Source: CALGLS01 sp965222105
GTDB lineage: Bacteria > Bacteroidota > Bacteroidia > Chitinophagales > Saprospiraceae
NCBI GenBank assembly: GCA_965222105.1
Contig: CBDCTQ010000055.1
Location: 62,001-126,000, forward strand
Direction of reading: 5' to 3'
Length of the DNA: 64,000 nt
The notes under the pieces: model-generated
Told to the model about the DNA's origin: nothing
The model's input: only the letters and a program-made list of their open reading frames with translations
Database searches by the model: none
Shown here: piece by piece, positions 18,513-27,686 of the stretch
Layout of the letters: each line of letters begins with the position of its first letter
How positions within the stretch are numbered: the first letter of the stretch is position 1
Made by a program: the position numbers and the translations under genes

Positions 18513-19949
18513 ATGAAAAATCCAGTAATAGGACGAAAGGACGAGCAACTCCTGCTCCAGGAAACGCTCACCACTACTGAAGCAGAATTGGTAGCTGTGG
18601 TGGGGCGCCGAAGAGTTGGAAAGACCTTTTTGATAAATGCGGTTTATGAGAGCCACATTGTTTTTCAACTCACCGGAATTCAAAAAGGGAAGATGAAGAG
18701 ACAGTTGAAAAATTTTGCCAAAATGTTGAAGCGATTTTCAAAAGACAGTGTTTGGAACAAACCTACTCCTGATGATTGGTTCGACGCATTTTCGCAACTG
18801 GAAGAGTTTCTGCAACCTCGTCTGGAAAAAGGAAGGAAAGTTGTTTTTTTAGATGAAGTTCCCTGGATAGCTACTCATAAATCTGAATTTTTGAGTGCGT
18901 TTGACTCTTTTTGGAATAGTTGGGCCTCCCGCCAAAACCTGGTGGTAGTCATTTGCGGATCAGCAGCATCATGGATTGTACAAAAAGTAGTAAAAGACAC
19001 CGGTGGACTGCACAATCGAATTACCCGATACATTCATCTGGAGCCTTTTACACTTGCAGAAACAGAAGCCTATCTTAAAAGTAGAAACATTCATTTTACC
19101 CGATACCAAATCGTCGAATTGTATATGGTAATGGGCGGTATCCCTCATTATCTCAAAGAGGTAAGAAGGGGGAAAAGTGCCATACAAAACATTGACGCCA
19201 TTTGTTTCTCAAAAACGGGACTGCTGCGAAATGAGTTTTTAAAACTATATCCGGCATTATTCAGGTTTCCCGAAAATCACATCGCCATTGTCAGGGCATT
19301 GGCTACAAAAAGAAATGGAATGAGCAGAAGCGAAATCATAGAGACTGCTCAAACGCCAAATGGGGGTTCAACAACCAAAGCACTGGAAGAACTGGAACAA
19401 TCTGGTTTTATCACCTCTTTTCATCATTTTGATAAAAAGAAAAAAGAACAACAGTTTTTGCTTACCGATGAGTTTTCACTGTTCTATCTTCATTTTATGG
19501 AAGACACCAGCAATGAAGGCATCGGCACCTGGCAGTTTCTTAGCCAAACACAAACATACAGGTCGTGGAGTGGTTATGCCTACGAAACCATTTGCCTGAA
19601 GCACCTGCCACAAATAAAAAAAGCACTGGGAATTTTTGGTGTCTATTCTAAGTCTTCAACTTTCTATAAAAAAGGTACTGACCAAACCCCAGGTATCCAA
19701 ATCGATATACTCATCGACCGCAATGACAATGTCATCAATCTGATAGAGGTGAAATTTTATAACAAAACATTTTCCATTTCAAAAGAATTTGCCGATAAGC
19801 TGCGAAATAAAAAATGGATTTTCGAAGAAACAACAAAAACAAAAAAAATGATCATGCTGACCCTTATCACCACATATGGGGTGAATACCAACCAATACAG
19901 CCTCGAACTGATAGAACAAACTCTGACACTCGACGATCTATTCGACTGA
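18513..19949 (+). CDS. AAA ATPase with C-terminal PD-(D/E)XK (archaeal ATPase/DUF234-like)
   Basis: 478 residues. P-loop VVGRRRVGKTF (30-39) and Walker B VVFLDEVPWI, then a winged-helix segment (RNGMSRSEIIETAQ...TKALEELEQSGFI) and a C-terminal nuclease-like fold with IQIDILIDRNDNVINLIEVKF: Asp398, Glu412 and Lys414 form the D-(E/x)K triad. This architecture is the STAND-like archaeal ATPase/DUF234 family, which is mobile and of uncertain function. The gene is more AT-rich than its neighbours, consistent with horizontal gain. It converges on comF. Confidence 0.85.
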   Translation: MKNPVIGRKDEQLLLQETLTTTEAELVAVVGRRRVGKTFLINAVYESHIVFQLTGIQKGKMKRQLKNFAKMLKRFSKDSVWNKPTPDDWFDAFSQLEEFLQPRLEKGRKVVFLDEVPWIATHKSEFLSAFDSFWNSWASRQNLVVVICGSAASWIVQKVVKDTGGLHNRITRYIHLEPFTLAETEAYLKSRNIHFTRYQIVELYMVMGGIPHYLKEVRRGKSAIQNIDAICFSKTGLLRNEFLKLYPALFRFPENHIAIVRALATKRNGMSRSEIIETAQTPNGGSTTKALEELEQSGFITSFHHFDKKKKEQQFLLTDEFSLFYLHFMEDTSNEGIGTWQFLSQTQTYRSWSGYAYETICLKHLPQIKKALGIFGVYSKSSTFYKKGTDQTPGIQIDILIDRNDNVINLIEVKFYNKTFSISKEFADKLRNKKWIFEETTKTKKMIMLTLITTYGVNTNQYSLELIEQTLTLDDLFD

Positions 19950-19964
19950 ACAAAAAGTCCAACC

Positions 19965-20666
19965 CTACCTATTGGCAAAAGCAATCGTAGCCAGACTAAC
20001 CTTGGTACCGGGAACCGCCAGCACCTTTTCCGCACAGGCTTCCAGAGTAGCCCCTGTTGTCAACACATCATCTACAATGAGTACGTGCTTGCCTTGCAAC
20101 TGCTCCGGTTGGCTCACCAGGAATGCTTCCCGCACGTTGGCCAGCCTTTCCATCCTTGTTTTTCGGGTTTGAGTAGGGGTATGTTTGGTTCGAACCAAAA
20201 CATTTTTCCGCCAGGGAATATCCATTTTTTCCGAAAGGCCAATGGCAAACATATCAGATTGATTGTAGCCCCGCTTGTATTCTTTTTTAAGATGCAACGG
20301 CACGGGGAGAATGAGGTCGATGTTCTCAAACCCTTTTCCCACCAGCAGGTCTTTGCCGTAGCGTCGCCCCAATTGAATCCCGACCTCTTTTTTGTTTTTG
20401 TATTTCAGGGCATGGATGAGCTTTTGCGTACGACCTCCTTTGAGGAAATAATAAAGGGCCGCACCTCCTTCTATTTTCACACGCCCCCAAAACCGTTCGG
20501 TAAAGGCGTTCTCCAGATCGAGGTGGAATTCCGTTTCCGGCAAATAGTATTTGCAGTAAATACAGATCTGCGCTCTGAAAGGAGGCAAATTGCTGCCACA
20601 GGCCAGGCAAAGGCGAGGATAAAATACGTCGTAAAAGGCTTCCTTATATCGTTGGAGTAGCTGCAT
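19965..20666 (-). CDS. comF: ComF family phosphoribosyltransferase-like protein
   Basis: 233 residues. An N-terminal double zinc knuckle (CLACG at about 20-24, CIYC at about 35-38) is followed by a type I phosphoribosyltransferase fold with LPVPLH, RGYNQS and the PRPP loop HVLIVDDVLTTGAT. ComF proteins support DNA uptake in naturally competent bacteria; in Bacteroidota the gene is near universal and its exact reaction is unknown. Length and motif order are standard. Confidence 0.9.
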   Translation of the reverse strand: MQLLQRYKEAFYDVFYPRLCLACGSNLPPFRAQICIYCKYYLPETEFHLDLENAFTERFWGRVKIEGGAALYYFLKGGRTQKLIHALKYKNKKEVGIQLGRRYGKDLLVGKGFENIDLILPVPLHLKKEYKRGYNQSDMFAIGLSEKMDIPWRKNVLVRTKHTPTQTRKTRMERLANVREAFLVSQPEQLQGKHVLIVDDVLTTGATLEACAEKVLAVPGTKVSLATIAFANR

Positions 20667-20713
20667 GGGGTGGTTTTCTCCCTACAATAATAGGAAAACC
20701 TTTTGGATTAATC

Positions 20714-20748
20714 AAAAAAACGTCTGCCCGGCAATTGCAGGACAGACG
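20714..20748 (-). terminator. Intrinsic terminator for the HtrA gene
   Basis: A strong hairpin (CGTCTG at 20721-20726 pairing with CAGACG at 20743-20748, with a GCAATTGC core) is followed on the minus strand by seven Ts (20714-20720 are As on the plus strand). It lies about 160 bp after the htrA stop and just before comF, so it ends the HtrA transcript. Confidence 0.85.
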
Positions 20749-20905
20749 CATCAAAACAAAACGAAAAACCAACTTTAAACAAGTCTTTTATCTACCACCA
20801 TAAACCCGGATTTTGAAATTTTTGTTGCAACTAAAATGTTAAGAATTTCCTAAATTCCGGGGGAGGTGGGCCATTTATCGCAGGGCCGACAGGCTCATTG
20901 GCCGT

Positions 20906-22075
20906 TTAGCCCCTTTCCAGTTTTACGGGTATTTTTTTCGTTTTTCCCTGCCGGGCAACGGTTACGTAAATCGTATCGCCGACTTTGGCCCGACCAACTA
21001 TTTCCTGCAACTCGGGTACCGTTCGGATGGGCTTATCGCCTACTTTGGTGATGACATCGTTGGGCTTTAATCCTGCAAATTGGGCGGCACCACCGTCGAT
21101 GAGGCTTTCGATGTATACACCTTGTGAGATGTCGAGTCCCATTTCATTGGCCAGGTCGCCATCGAGTTCGAGGATATGGATGCCGAGGAAGGCCCGCTGA
21201 TAGCTTCCGTACTGAATGATGTCGTCGACAATTTTTCGGGCCATGTTGATCGGTATGGCAAAGGAGTAGCCGGAGAAGGTTCCCGTTTGGGTAGCGATGG
21301 CGGTGTTGATGCCCAACAATTCGCCATTGGCCGTTACGAGTGCTCCGCCGCTGTTGCCGGGGTTGACGGCTGCGTCGGTTTGGATAAACGATTCTATTGA
21401 CCGCTCGCCTTCTATCAGGTTGATGTCGCGCCCTTTGGCACTGATGATGCCAGCCGTTACTGTGGAGGTCAAGTCGAAGGGGTTGCCTACTGCCAGTACC
21501 CATTCGCCCACTTCAGCGGCATCGGAGTCGGCAAATCGCAGGGTGGGTAATCCGCGTGCTTCGATTTTCAGAACGGCCAGATCGGTCGTTTTATCGGTAC
21601 CCACCACGGTTGCTTTGAATTCCCGGTTGTCGTAAAGGGTTATGGCCACCTCGTCGGCGTATTCTACCACGTGGTTGTTGGTCACAATGTATCCATCGGA
21701 AGAAATGATGACCCCCGATCCGGAGCCTTGCCGCAGCCCACCCCAGGGATTGCCAAAAAGGTCGCCACCGAAAAAGTCGCGGAAGGGATCGTTGGAGCGG
21801 TCCTGTTGTCGGCGTTTTTTGGCCAGCTCCTTACTTTCAGCAGCAGCAATGTGTACCACTGCGGGCATCGCTTTTTGGGCTGGTTCTTTAAAATCGAAAG
21901 GTGCGGCTACCGTGCCCATTTTGGCATTGAGCCGGTTGTTGGTTTGGAGGGCAAATTCGTTTTTGGAGGCTTGGGGAACATTCAATTCAGGTGCAGCTTG
22001 GAAAAACCAGGAACCAGACAAGGCGATCAAACCGCCAAACAGGCCCGCCACTACCATTGAGAGTGCATTCTTCAT
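20906..22075 (-). CDS. htrA: HtrA/DegP-type trypsin-like serine protease
   Basis: 389 residues with an uncleaved or cleavable hydrophobic N-terminus (MVVAGLFGGLIALSGSWFF). The chymotrypsin-fold domain has the full catalytic triad: His135 (TNNHVV), Asp165 (TTDLAVLK) and Ser242 (NPGNSGGAL). A single C-terminal PDZ domain (about 300-385; GVYIESLIDGGAAQFAGLKPNDVI) follows, making it DegS/DegQ-like in layout. A flexible FFGGDLFGNPWGG loop precedes the catalytic core. Role: envelope protein quality control. Monocistronic, with its own terminator. Confidence 0.92.
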   Translation of the reverse strand: MKNALSMVVAGLFGGLIALSGSWFFQAAPELNVPQASKNEFALQTNNRLNAKMGTVAAPFDFKEPAQKAMPAVVHIAAAESKELAKKRRQQDRSNDPFRDFFGGDLFGNPWGGLRQGSGSGVIISSDGYIVTNNHVVEYADEVAITLYDNREFKATVVGTDKTTDLAVLKIEARGLPTLRFADSDAAEVGEWVLAVGNPFDLTSTVTAGIISAKGRDINLIEGERSIESFIQTDAAVNPGNSGGALVTANGELLGINTAIATQTGTFSGYSFAIPINMARKIVDDIIQYGSYQRAFLGIHILELDGDLANEMGLDISQGVYIESLIDGGAAQFAGLKPNDVITKVGDKPIRTVPELQEIVGRAKVGDTIYVTVARQGKTKKIPVKLERG

Positions 22076-22232
22076 GATTAGGCTTTTTTAAAGTTAGTCA
22101 AAAACAAAACCAGTGAGCGATGGATTTTTTCCAGACGGTTCGCCTGAAAAAGATCGGTATATTATAAAACGTTTAATTTAAAACGACTGTTCTGATCTAA
22201 AATTATTTTAACGGGTTGTTAACGTTTGTTTG

Positions 22233-22240
22233 TACCTTTG
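22233..22240 (+). promoter_or_regulatory. Promoter -7 box TACCTTTG
   Basis: An exact match to the Bacteroidota -7 consensus TAnnTTTG, 18 bp before the ATG of the 22259 gene. A TTG at 22216-22218 is closer than the usual -33 position, so only the -7 element is well supported. Confidence 0.5.
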
Positions 22241-22258
22241 GGTAAAATCGGTCGATCA

Positions 22259-23824
22259 ATGAAAAAAGAGTTCAACATTACCGGCACCTGCTATCCCGAC
22301 AAACACTACATGATGGATAACAGCCAAAAACTGGAAAAAGTATTGGCACTTATCAAACAAGGGAAGTACTTCACCATCAACCGGCCACGACAGTTTGGGA
22401 AGACGACAACTATGCTTCAATTAAGCGATGTTTTGCTCAACTCTGCTGACTACATACCTATTGAACTCAATTTTCAAGGTATTGACAGCAAATGGTATGA
22501 ATCGGACGAACTCTTCGCCCAAATGTTTTTGAATGAGGTCAAAAAAGCACTTCGTTTTTCCCATTCAGCTCTTGTCGAGTTTTTAGATGAAAAATATCCT
22601 CCTGTCGGCGATATGAATACATTGTCAACTATCATTTCAGAACTCATTCGCAAAGCGTCCAGAAAAGTGGTGGTATTTATCGACGAAGTAGATGCCAGCA
22701 GCAATTATGCCTCCTTTATAAACTTTCTGGGAATGCTCAGAACCAAATATCTGGCTCAATCCCGACCCCAACACGCCACTTTTCACAGCATCGTCTTATC
22801 AGGAGTTCACGATCTAAAATATCTGAAATACAAACTCCGCAACCCCGACGATGCTCAGTTCAACAGCCCCTGGAACATCGCCATCGACTTCAATGTCGAC
22901 ATGAGCTTCAACCCAAAAGAGATCGCCCCCATGCTCCAACAATACGCCAGCGAAGAAAACAAAACTATGGATATCCCCGCCATCGCCCAAAGGCTTCATT
23001 ACCACACCGCCGGATACCCCTTCCTGATAAGCCGCCTTTGTAAGATCATTGCCGAAGACCTATTGCCCGAAAGGGGAAACCAGAAAAACTGGACAATCGA
23101 CGATGTGGAAGACAGCGTACAAGTATTGTTAAAAGAAAACAACACCAATTTCGACAGCCTCATCAAAAACCTCGAAAACAACGACGACCTCTACGACCTC
23201 GTCTACCGCATCATCATGGAAGGCGAAACCGTTCCCTTCAACCAATACAACCCCGTTATCTACCTCGGCGTTATGTACGGCGTTTTCAAACGAAATGGAC
23301 AACTCAAAATACACAACCGCATCTACGAACAATTGATCTACGAATACCTCGCCTCCAAAACCCTGACAGACATCAAAAAGGGGTTCAACTATGCCGGACA
23401 TTTCACCACCAACAATAATGGCCTTGACATGCGCGCCGTCCTCCTCAAATTCCAGCAATTTATGAAAGAACAATACACCCAAAAAGACTGGGATTTCTAC
23501 GAGCGACAGGGGCGGCTCATTTTTCTGGCATTTCTCTCCCCCATCCTCAATGGAAAAGGCCACTCCTTCCGCGAAGTGCAAGCCTCCCTCGAAAAAAGAC
23601 TGGACGTGATCGTCCATTATTTTCAACACAAATACATCATCGAACTCAAGCGTTGGTACGGCCCCGAACACCACCAAAAAGGGCTCGACCAACTGGTCGA
23701 TTACCTAAACATCCACAGCGTTGAAAAGGGATTCCTACTCATATTTGACTCCAGAAAAAAAAGAACCTGGGACTCGAAAACCGTACAACACAAAGGCAAA
23801 GAAATTTTTGCAGTCTGGGTTTGA
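22259..23824 (+). CDS. AAA-like ATPase fused to PD-(D/E)XK nuclease domain
   Basis: 521 residues from the ATG at 22259. The N-terminus KKEFNITGTCYPDKHYMMD is typical of the AAA-ATPase_like/DUF-type family. Next come the P-loop INRPRQFGKTTTM (40-52), Walker B KVVVFIDEVDA (about 138-148), a helical sensor region, and a C-terminal nuclease-like fold RLDVIVHYFQHKYIIELKRW with Asp449, Glu462, Lys464 and a following QxxDY-type helix (GLDQLVDYL). These genes occur in multiple diverged copies in Bacteroidota. Function unknown; defence or mobile-element roles have been suggested for related ATPase-nucleases but nothing here proves it. Confidence 0.85.
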   Translation: MKKEFNITGTCYPDKHYMMDNSQKLEKVLALIKQGKYFTINRPRQFGKTTTMLQLSDVLLNSADYIPIELNFQGIDSKWYESDELFAQMFLNEVKKALRFSHSALVEFLDEKYPPVGDMNTLSTIISELIRKASRKVVVFIDEVDASSNYASFINFLGMLRTKYLAQSRPQHATFHSIVLSGVHDLKYLKYKLRNPDDAQFNSPWNIAIDFNVDMSFNPKEIAPMLQQYASEENKTMDIPAIAQRLHYHTAGYPFLISRLCKIIAEDLLPERGNQKNWTIDDVEDSVQVLLKENNTNFDSLIKNLENNDDLYDLVYRIIMEGETVPFNQYNPVIYLGVMYGVFKRNGQLKIHNRIYEQLIYEYLASKTLTDIKKGFNYAGHFTTNNNGLDMRAVLLKFQQFMKEQYTQKDWDFYERQGRLIFLAFLSPILNGKGHSFREVQASLEKRLDVIVHYFQHKYIIELKRWYGPEHHQKGLDQLVDYLNIHSVEKGFLLIFDSRKKRTWDSKTVQHKGKEIFAVWV

Positions 23825-23847
23825 AGCCCCTCCCCATTCACAAATCA

Positions 23848-24729
23848 TCAATTCCGGGAATCTATCCCCCAGGCCAGTTTCTCCCGGATAGTACTCATAA
23901 AATTGTGGTCGAACAGGCGCACCAGCTTGATCACAAAATCGCATTGGCGCACAGCCAGTTGATGATCCGCCGTAATGGTCTCAAAACGGGAGTCGAGGGT
24001 ACACAGAAAATTTTCGGCCCGACCTTCTATCTCAAAAGAGATGACCGACTGGTCGGAGATGACCAGAGGCCGCACGTTGAGGTTGTGCGGTGCCACCGGA
24101 GTGATGATGAAGTTGCCGGAGTTGGGAAATACGATCGGCCCACCACAGCTAAGCGAATAGCCCGTAGAACCAGTAGGCGTTGAGACGATGATGCCATCGG
24201 CCCAGTAAGAGGACAAGTAAGCGCCATTGACATAGGTGTGGATGATCACCATCGAAGAGGTATCCCGTTTGAGCAACGTACAATCGTTTAGCGCAAAGCG
24301 GCAATCGCCAAAAAGAGGAGGGTCCGATTCGAGATAGAGGAGCTTGCGTTGATCGATCGAAAACTGGCCGTTAATTAATTGTTGGACGGCTGCCTCAATA
24401 TCGTTTTTCTCAATATTGGCCAGAAAACCCAACCGCCCCAGGTTGATCCCAAAAATAGGTACTCCACTATCGCGCACCCTTGTGACAGCTTCGAGGATGG
24501 TGCCGTCGCCACCAAGAGTGACCAGAAAATCGAACCGACGCGTTTTAAAATCCAGATAATCTTCAAATATGCCCACGTCTTTTTTGAGGTCGATCTTGCC
24601 GGGCAATTGTTCCATATAGGGTTTGAAGACGTAAATGTTGACCCCCGCATCAAACAGAGCATCGAACAACTTCTGAATATAAGGCACATCGGGCCCTTTT
24701 ATATTTTTGCCGTAAACCGCTATCTGCAT
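23848..24729 (-). CDS. nadK: NAD kinase
   Basis: 293 residues, family length. Phosphorylates NAD to NADP in the cytoplasm. The ATP/PPi-binding GGDGT motif is at 73-77, and the conserved second region STPTGSTGYSLSCGGP is complete. A further LNDCTLLKRDTSSM segment fits the NAD-binding site. The start overlaps by one base the stop of the upstream outer-membrane protein gene (ATGA), so the two are probably translated in a coupled manner. Confidence 0.95.
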   Translation of the reverse strand: MQIAVYGKNIKGPDVPYIQKLFDALFDAGVNIYVFKPYMEQLPGKIDLKKDVGIFEDYLDFKTRRFDFLVTLGGDGTILEAVTRVRDSGVPIFGINLGRLGFLANIEKNDIEAAVQQLINGQFSIDQRKLLYLESDPPLFGDCRFALNDCTLLKRDTSSMVIIHTYVNGAYLSSYWADGIIVSTPTGSTGYSLSCGGPIVFPNSGNFIITPVAPHNLNVRPLVISDQSVISFEIEGRAENFLCTLDSRFETITADHQLAVRQCDFVIKLVRLFDHNFMSTIREKLAWGIDSRN

Positions 24730-26123
24730 CAGAAAAATATCTTATTGTGTAAAAACAATCCGTACTCACCCAGGTGGTTTCTGCTTAGTTGGAACTGGAG
24801 GATTTTGTCGTAATATACAACAAAATCCAATCCCATCCCCGTTCCCCACATCCATTCGTTGCCCAGGGGGTTGATGTCGGCAAACTGGTTGTCGTAAACA
24901 TAGGCCGTGTCGTTGTAATAGATGGCAAAAATCCGCACGGGCATGATCTTCATTTGCCGCAAAGGCATCCAGTTTCCCCAATTAAAATTGAAATGGAACA
25001 ATTCGTATTTCAGGGTCGTCTGGGCATACCCGTAGTCGAGCCCGTCGATGACATAGAGTTCGTAGCCCCTCAGATAATCCTCCCCATAGCCCATGGCCCA
25101 ATAGTCGTTGTAAGGTTGCCGCTTTCGGATCAATTGCGTTTTTCCTTTTAGGATAACACTAAAACTACACCGCCGGTTGATGGGCAGGAGTTGTTCCAAC
25201 CGGGCCGACAAAGCCAGGGCATTGCGGTTGTCGAAAATGCCAAACCCTTCTTTTTCGGCGACAGCCGACAGGCGGGTACCGCGCATGGGGTAAGGCCGTA
25301 CATCCCTCGAATCGAAGATGTATTCGTATCGGAGGGCCATCAGTTTTTGATCCTGCCGGCCATTCAGAAAATATTCCGAATTGAGTTCGCTGGCCACCTG
25401 TCGGGAAATACGATTCTGAAAGTAGCCGACTTTGACTTTGTGATAGGAGCGTATTTTTTTGCGGTATTCGAGCGTCAGGCTGGTGCGAAAACGGTAGAGT
25501 TGAAACTGGTCGTCATCACGATCGAAAATCAGTTTGTTGCCGACGGTTCGGTAGGCGATTTCCTTGCGGCGCGAAAAGTAGGTATTGAAGGTGATGCCGG
25601 TAGTTTGCTTTTTGTCAAGGTATGGAATGTGGTATTCGACTTCGTATTTTTGTTTGTAGCCGTAGAGCACCCCCAGTTTGAGCCGGTCTTTGTTGCCGGT
25701 AAGGTTGAGGTGGTAGAGGTCCATGCCAAAATTGATGCGATTGATGTCGCGGCCTTGTTCCTCCCACCAGACGTTGAAGTTGCGGTCGGCCAGTTCGACC
25801 AGTGGCAGGGGATAGAGATACCAGTTTTCACGAACGCTTACCACCAGAGTGATGTGATTGGTTTGATGATCCCAGTTTTTGATGTTGAGGGTGACGTCGG
25901 TAAACAGGCCGGTATTGAGGATGTTTTTTTTGTTTTGTTCGAGCCGGATATGGAGTTGAGAAAGGAGGATAGTGTCGCCGGAGGTCAGGTCCATTTCCCG
26001 AAGTATGATCTCCTTTTTTGTTTTTCGGTTGCCTTCTATTTGGATGGCTTCTACCAGTATGTGGTCATTTCCCGAAAGGGGGATGGTCAGAAAAGCAAGG
26101 GAAAAGAGGAGGAGGTAGCGCAC
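24729..26123 (-). CDS. BamA/TamA-family outer membrane protein (single POTRA)
   Basis: 464 residues with a signal peptide (RYLLLFSLAFLTIPLSGN). One POTRA domain (about 22-95: VEAIQIEGNRKTKKEIILREMDL, FTDVTLNIKN) is followed by a 16-strand-type barrel with YIFDSRDVRPYPMRGTRLSAVAEKEG, the region matching the conserved lid/strand motif of the family. It is much shorter than BamA, so more likely a TamA-like or dedicated outer-membrane factor. Neighbours are nadK and a CBS gene, an order common in Bacteroidota where BamA and UppS are usually nearby. Substrate unknown. Confidence 0.8.
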   Translation of the reverse strand: MRYLLLFSLAFLTIPLSGNDHILVEAIQIEGNRKTKKEIILREMDLTSGDTILLSQLHIRLEQNKKNILNTGLFTDVTLNIKNWDHQTNHITLVVSVRENWYLYPLPLVELADRNFNVWWEEQGRDINRINFGMDLYHLNLTGNKDRLKLGVLYGYKQKYEVEYHIPYLDKKQTTGITFNTYFSRRKEIAYRTVGNKLIFDRDDDQFQLYRFRTSLTLEYRKKIRSYHKVKVGYFQNRISRQVASELNSEYFLNGRQDQKLMALRYEYIFDSRDVRPYPMRGTRLSAVAEKEGFGIFDNRNALALSARLEQLLPINRRCSFSVILKGKTQLIRKRQPYNDYWAMGYGEDYLRGYELYVIDGLDYGYAQTTLKYELFHFNFNWGNWMPLRQMKIMPVRIFAIYYNDTAYVYDNQFADINPLGNEWMWGTGMGLDFVVYYDKILQFQLSRNHLGEYGLFLHNKIFF

Positions 26124-26143
26124 GAAAAGAGGTAGTTTGCCGG

Positions 26144-26803
26144 CTATACATTGAGATAGGCCATCAACAGATCGTAGCGGTCTTTGAGTGCATCCAGGTA
26201 GGTGGCTTCCTGGAAAGTGGCTTTTACTTTGTAGTCGAAACGTTCAAAAGCAGCAATGATGCGTTGCACCTCCGGTTGATTGATCTTGATGGTGACGTCG
26301 ATCCGGGTAGAGTCGAGGGTGGAAGTTATGAAACTGCTCAGTACAGCCGCATTTTCCGATTCGACGATCCGCGCTATTTGCGAAAGCGAGTAGTCCCGCT
26401 TGCCCATTTCGAGTACGACGATGCTTCCCGTTTCCGTAAACGATCCTATCTGCGCAAAAAACCGCAGCAAGTCGTCTTGAGAGATCATGCCCATGTAGTT
26501 GTCTTCCCGGTCGACGACGGGAATGACGGTCAGTTTGAATTCACTCAAAATGTGTAGCACCTTGTAGATGTGGTCATCGGCATAGGCGTAGGGCCGGTTC
26601 ATCGACAACTGATAGGAGCCCAAGGGTTCTTCTACATCGTGGTTGAGGATGTCTTCTTCCGACAGCAATCCAAGCAGTTGTTTATTGTTGACAATGGGGA
26701 GGTGTTTGACGTAATAATCGCTCATAGCGCCGAGAGCTTCTTCGCCGGTATCCGACGTTTTGAGTGGTATGATGGATTTAGAAAGAAGATTGGCAGCGAT
26801 CAT
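26144..26803 (-). CDS. CBS domain protein
   Basis: 219 residues from the ATG at 26803; the longer in-frame start would run into the next gene. A CBS pair (SKSIIPLKTSDTGEEALGAMSDYYVKHLPIV...; YAYADDHIYKVLHILSEFKLTVIPVVDRE) occupies about 1-130. The C-terminal part (YSLSQIARIVESENAAVLSSFIT...) resembles an ACT-like regulatory domain. Proteins of this type sense adenine nucleotides, and the gene often lies next to nadK in Bacteroidota, which suggests sensing of cofactor or energy state. Confidence 0.85.
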   Translation of the reverse strand: MIAANLLSKSIIPLKTSDTGEEALGAMSDYYVKHLPIVNNKQLLGLLSEEDILNHDVEEPLGSYQLSMNRPYAYADDHIYKVLHILSEFKLTVIPVVDREDNYMGMISQDDLLRFFAQIGSFTETGSIVVLEMGKRDYSLSQIARIVESENAAVLSSFITSTLDSTRIDVTIKINQPEVQRIIAAFERFDYKVKATFQEATYLDALKDRYDLLMAYLNV

Positions 26804-26837
26804 AATTTGTTTGGTTTGGCAAATTTCGACATATCCG

Positions 26838-27554
26838 TTAACCCAATAATTTTTTCTTTTGAAAGACAAACTCTTCTTCGGTCAACAGCCCCCTTTCCCG
26901 CAGTTCGGCCAGCTTGTTCAGCTGGTCCAGCAGTTCAGTATCTCCCTGGGTACGTGGCGCGGTTGCCTTTGGGCTGCTAAGGCGGAAGCCGTTTTCCTCA
27001 AAAGCTTCAAACTCATCTTGAATACGTACGAAGGCAAGCGCGTCGTGGTTTCTGATTTTCTCAAAATCTTTGAATCCGAGGGCTACGGCCCGGTCGAGGT
27101 GGTACATCGATTTTTCTTTTTCTTCGGTCAGGGAGTAGGCGCAGGCCAGGTTGAAATGGACGGCCACATCTTCGTTGTTGATTTGAAGGGCCTTCTGAAA
27201 ATCCTCGATGGCGCCATCGTAATCGTAATCTTTAAATTTGGCCAGACCGCTACTTCTGAATGGATTGTCTTTTGGCGCCCTTCTCCTGGCCGGGGCTGGC
27301 TGGGGCTGGCGGACAGGTCGTTCACGATACTGTGGCTGGCGGCGTTGGGTAGGGTCGTAGCGGCGGCTGTATCGTCGGTCTTCGCGGTGATAGTCCCGCC
27401 CCGAACGCGGAGGAGATTGTTTTTTTCTTTTGGAAGCCCCCCGGAAGATCATGTACATGACAAAGGCGACGATAATGAAAGGCATGTCGAACATGCCTGC
27501 AAAAAACAAAACGCCGAACAAAACGAACAATATGGTTGGATCGAAATTTTTCAT
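26838..27554 (-). CDS. Membrane-anchored TPR protein with SHOCT end
   Basis: 238 residues. Two hydrophobic stretches at the N-terminus (ILFVLFGVLFFAG, MPFIIVAFVMYMIF) anchor it in the membrane. Next is a basic, Pro/Arg/Gln-rich linker (45-100), then two TPR-like units (FKDYDYDGAIEDFQKALQINNEDVAVHFNLACAYS...), and at the C-terminus a SHOCT-like helix pair (LLDQLNKLAELRERGLLTEEEFVFQKKKLL). Probably a scaffold at the cytoplasmic membrane. It lies 34 bp upstream of the CBS gene. Specific role unknown. Confidence 0.75.
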   Translation of the reverse strand: MKNFDPTILFVLFGVLFFAGMFDMPFIIVAFVMYMIFRGASKRKKQSPPRSGRDYHREDRRYSRRYDPTQRRQPQYRERPVRQPQPAPARRRAPKDNPFRSSGLAKFKDYDYDGAIEDFQKALQINNEDVAVHFNLACAYSLTEEKEKSMYHLDRAVALGFKDFEKIRNHDALAFVRIQDEFEAFEENGFRLSSPKATAPRTQGDTELLDQLNKLAELRERGLLTEEEFVFQKKKLLG

Positions 27555-27686
27555 TGAATAATAACTTGCATTCTATTGCGAATATACAATATATCTATAA
27601 GACTTGTTCACGAAGATCAGGCCGGTGGAGTATTTTATTCGCTGTTCTTCGACAAAGGGGGCTTTTTCATATAGAAAAACAGCGGC

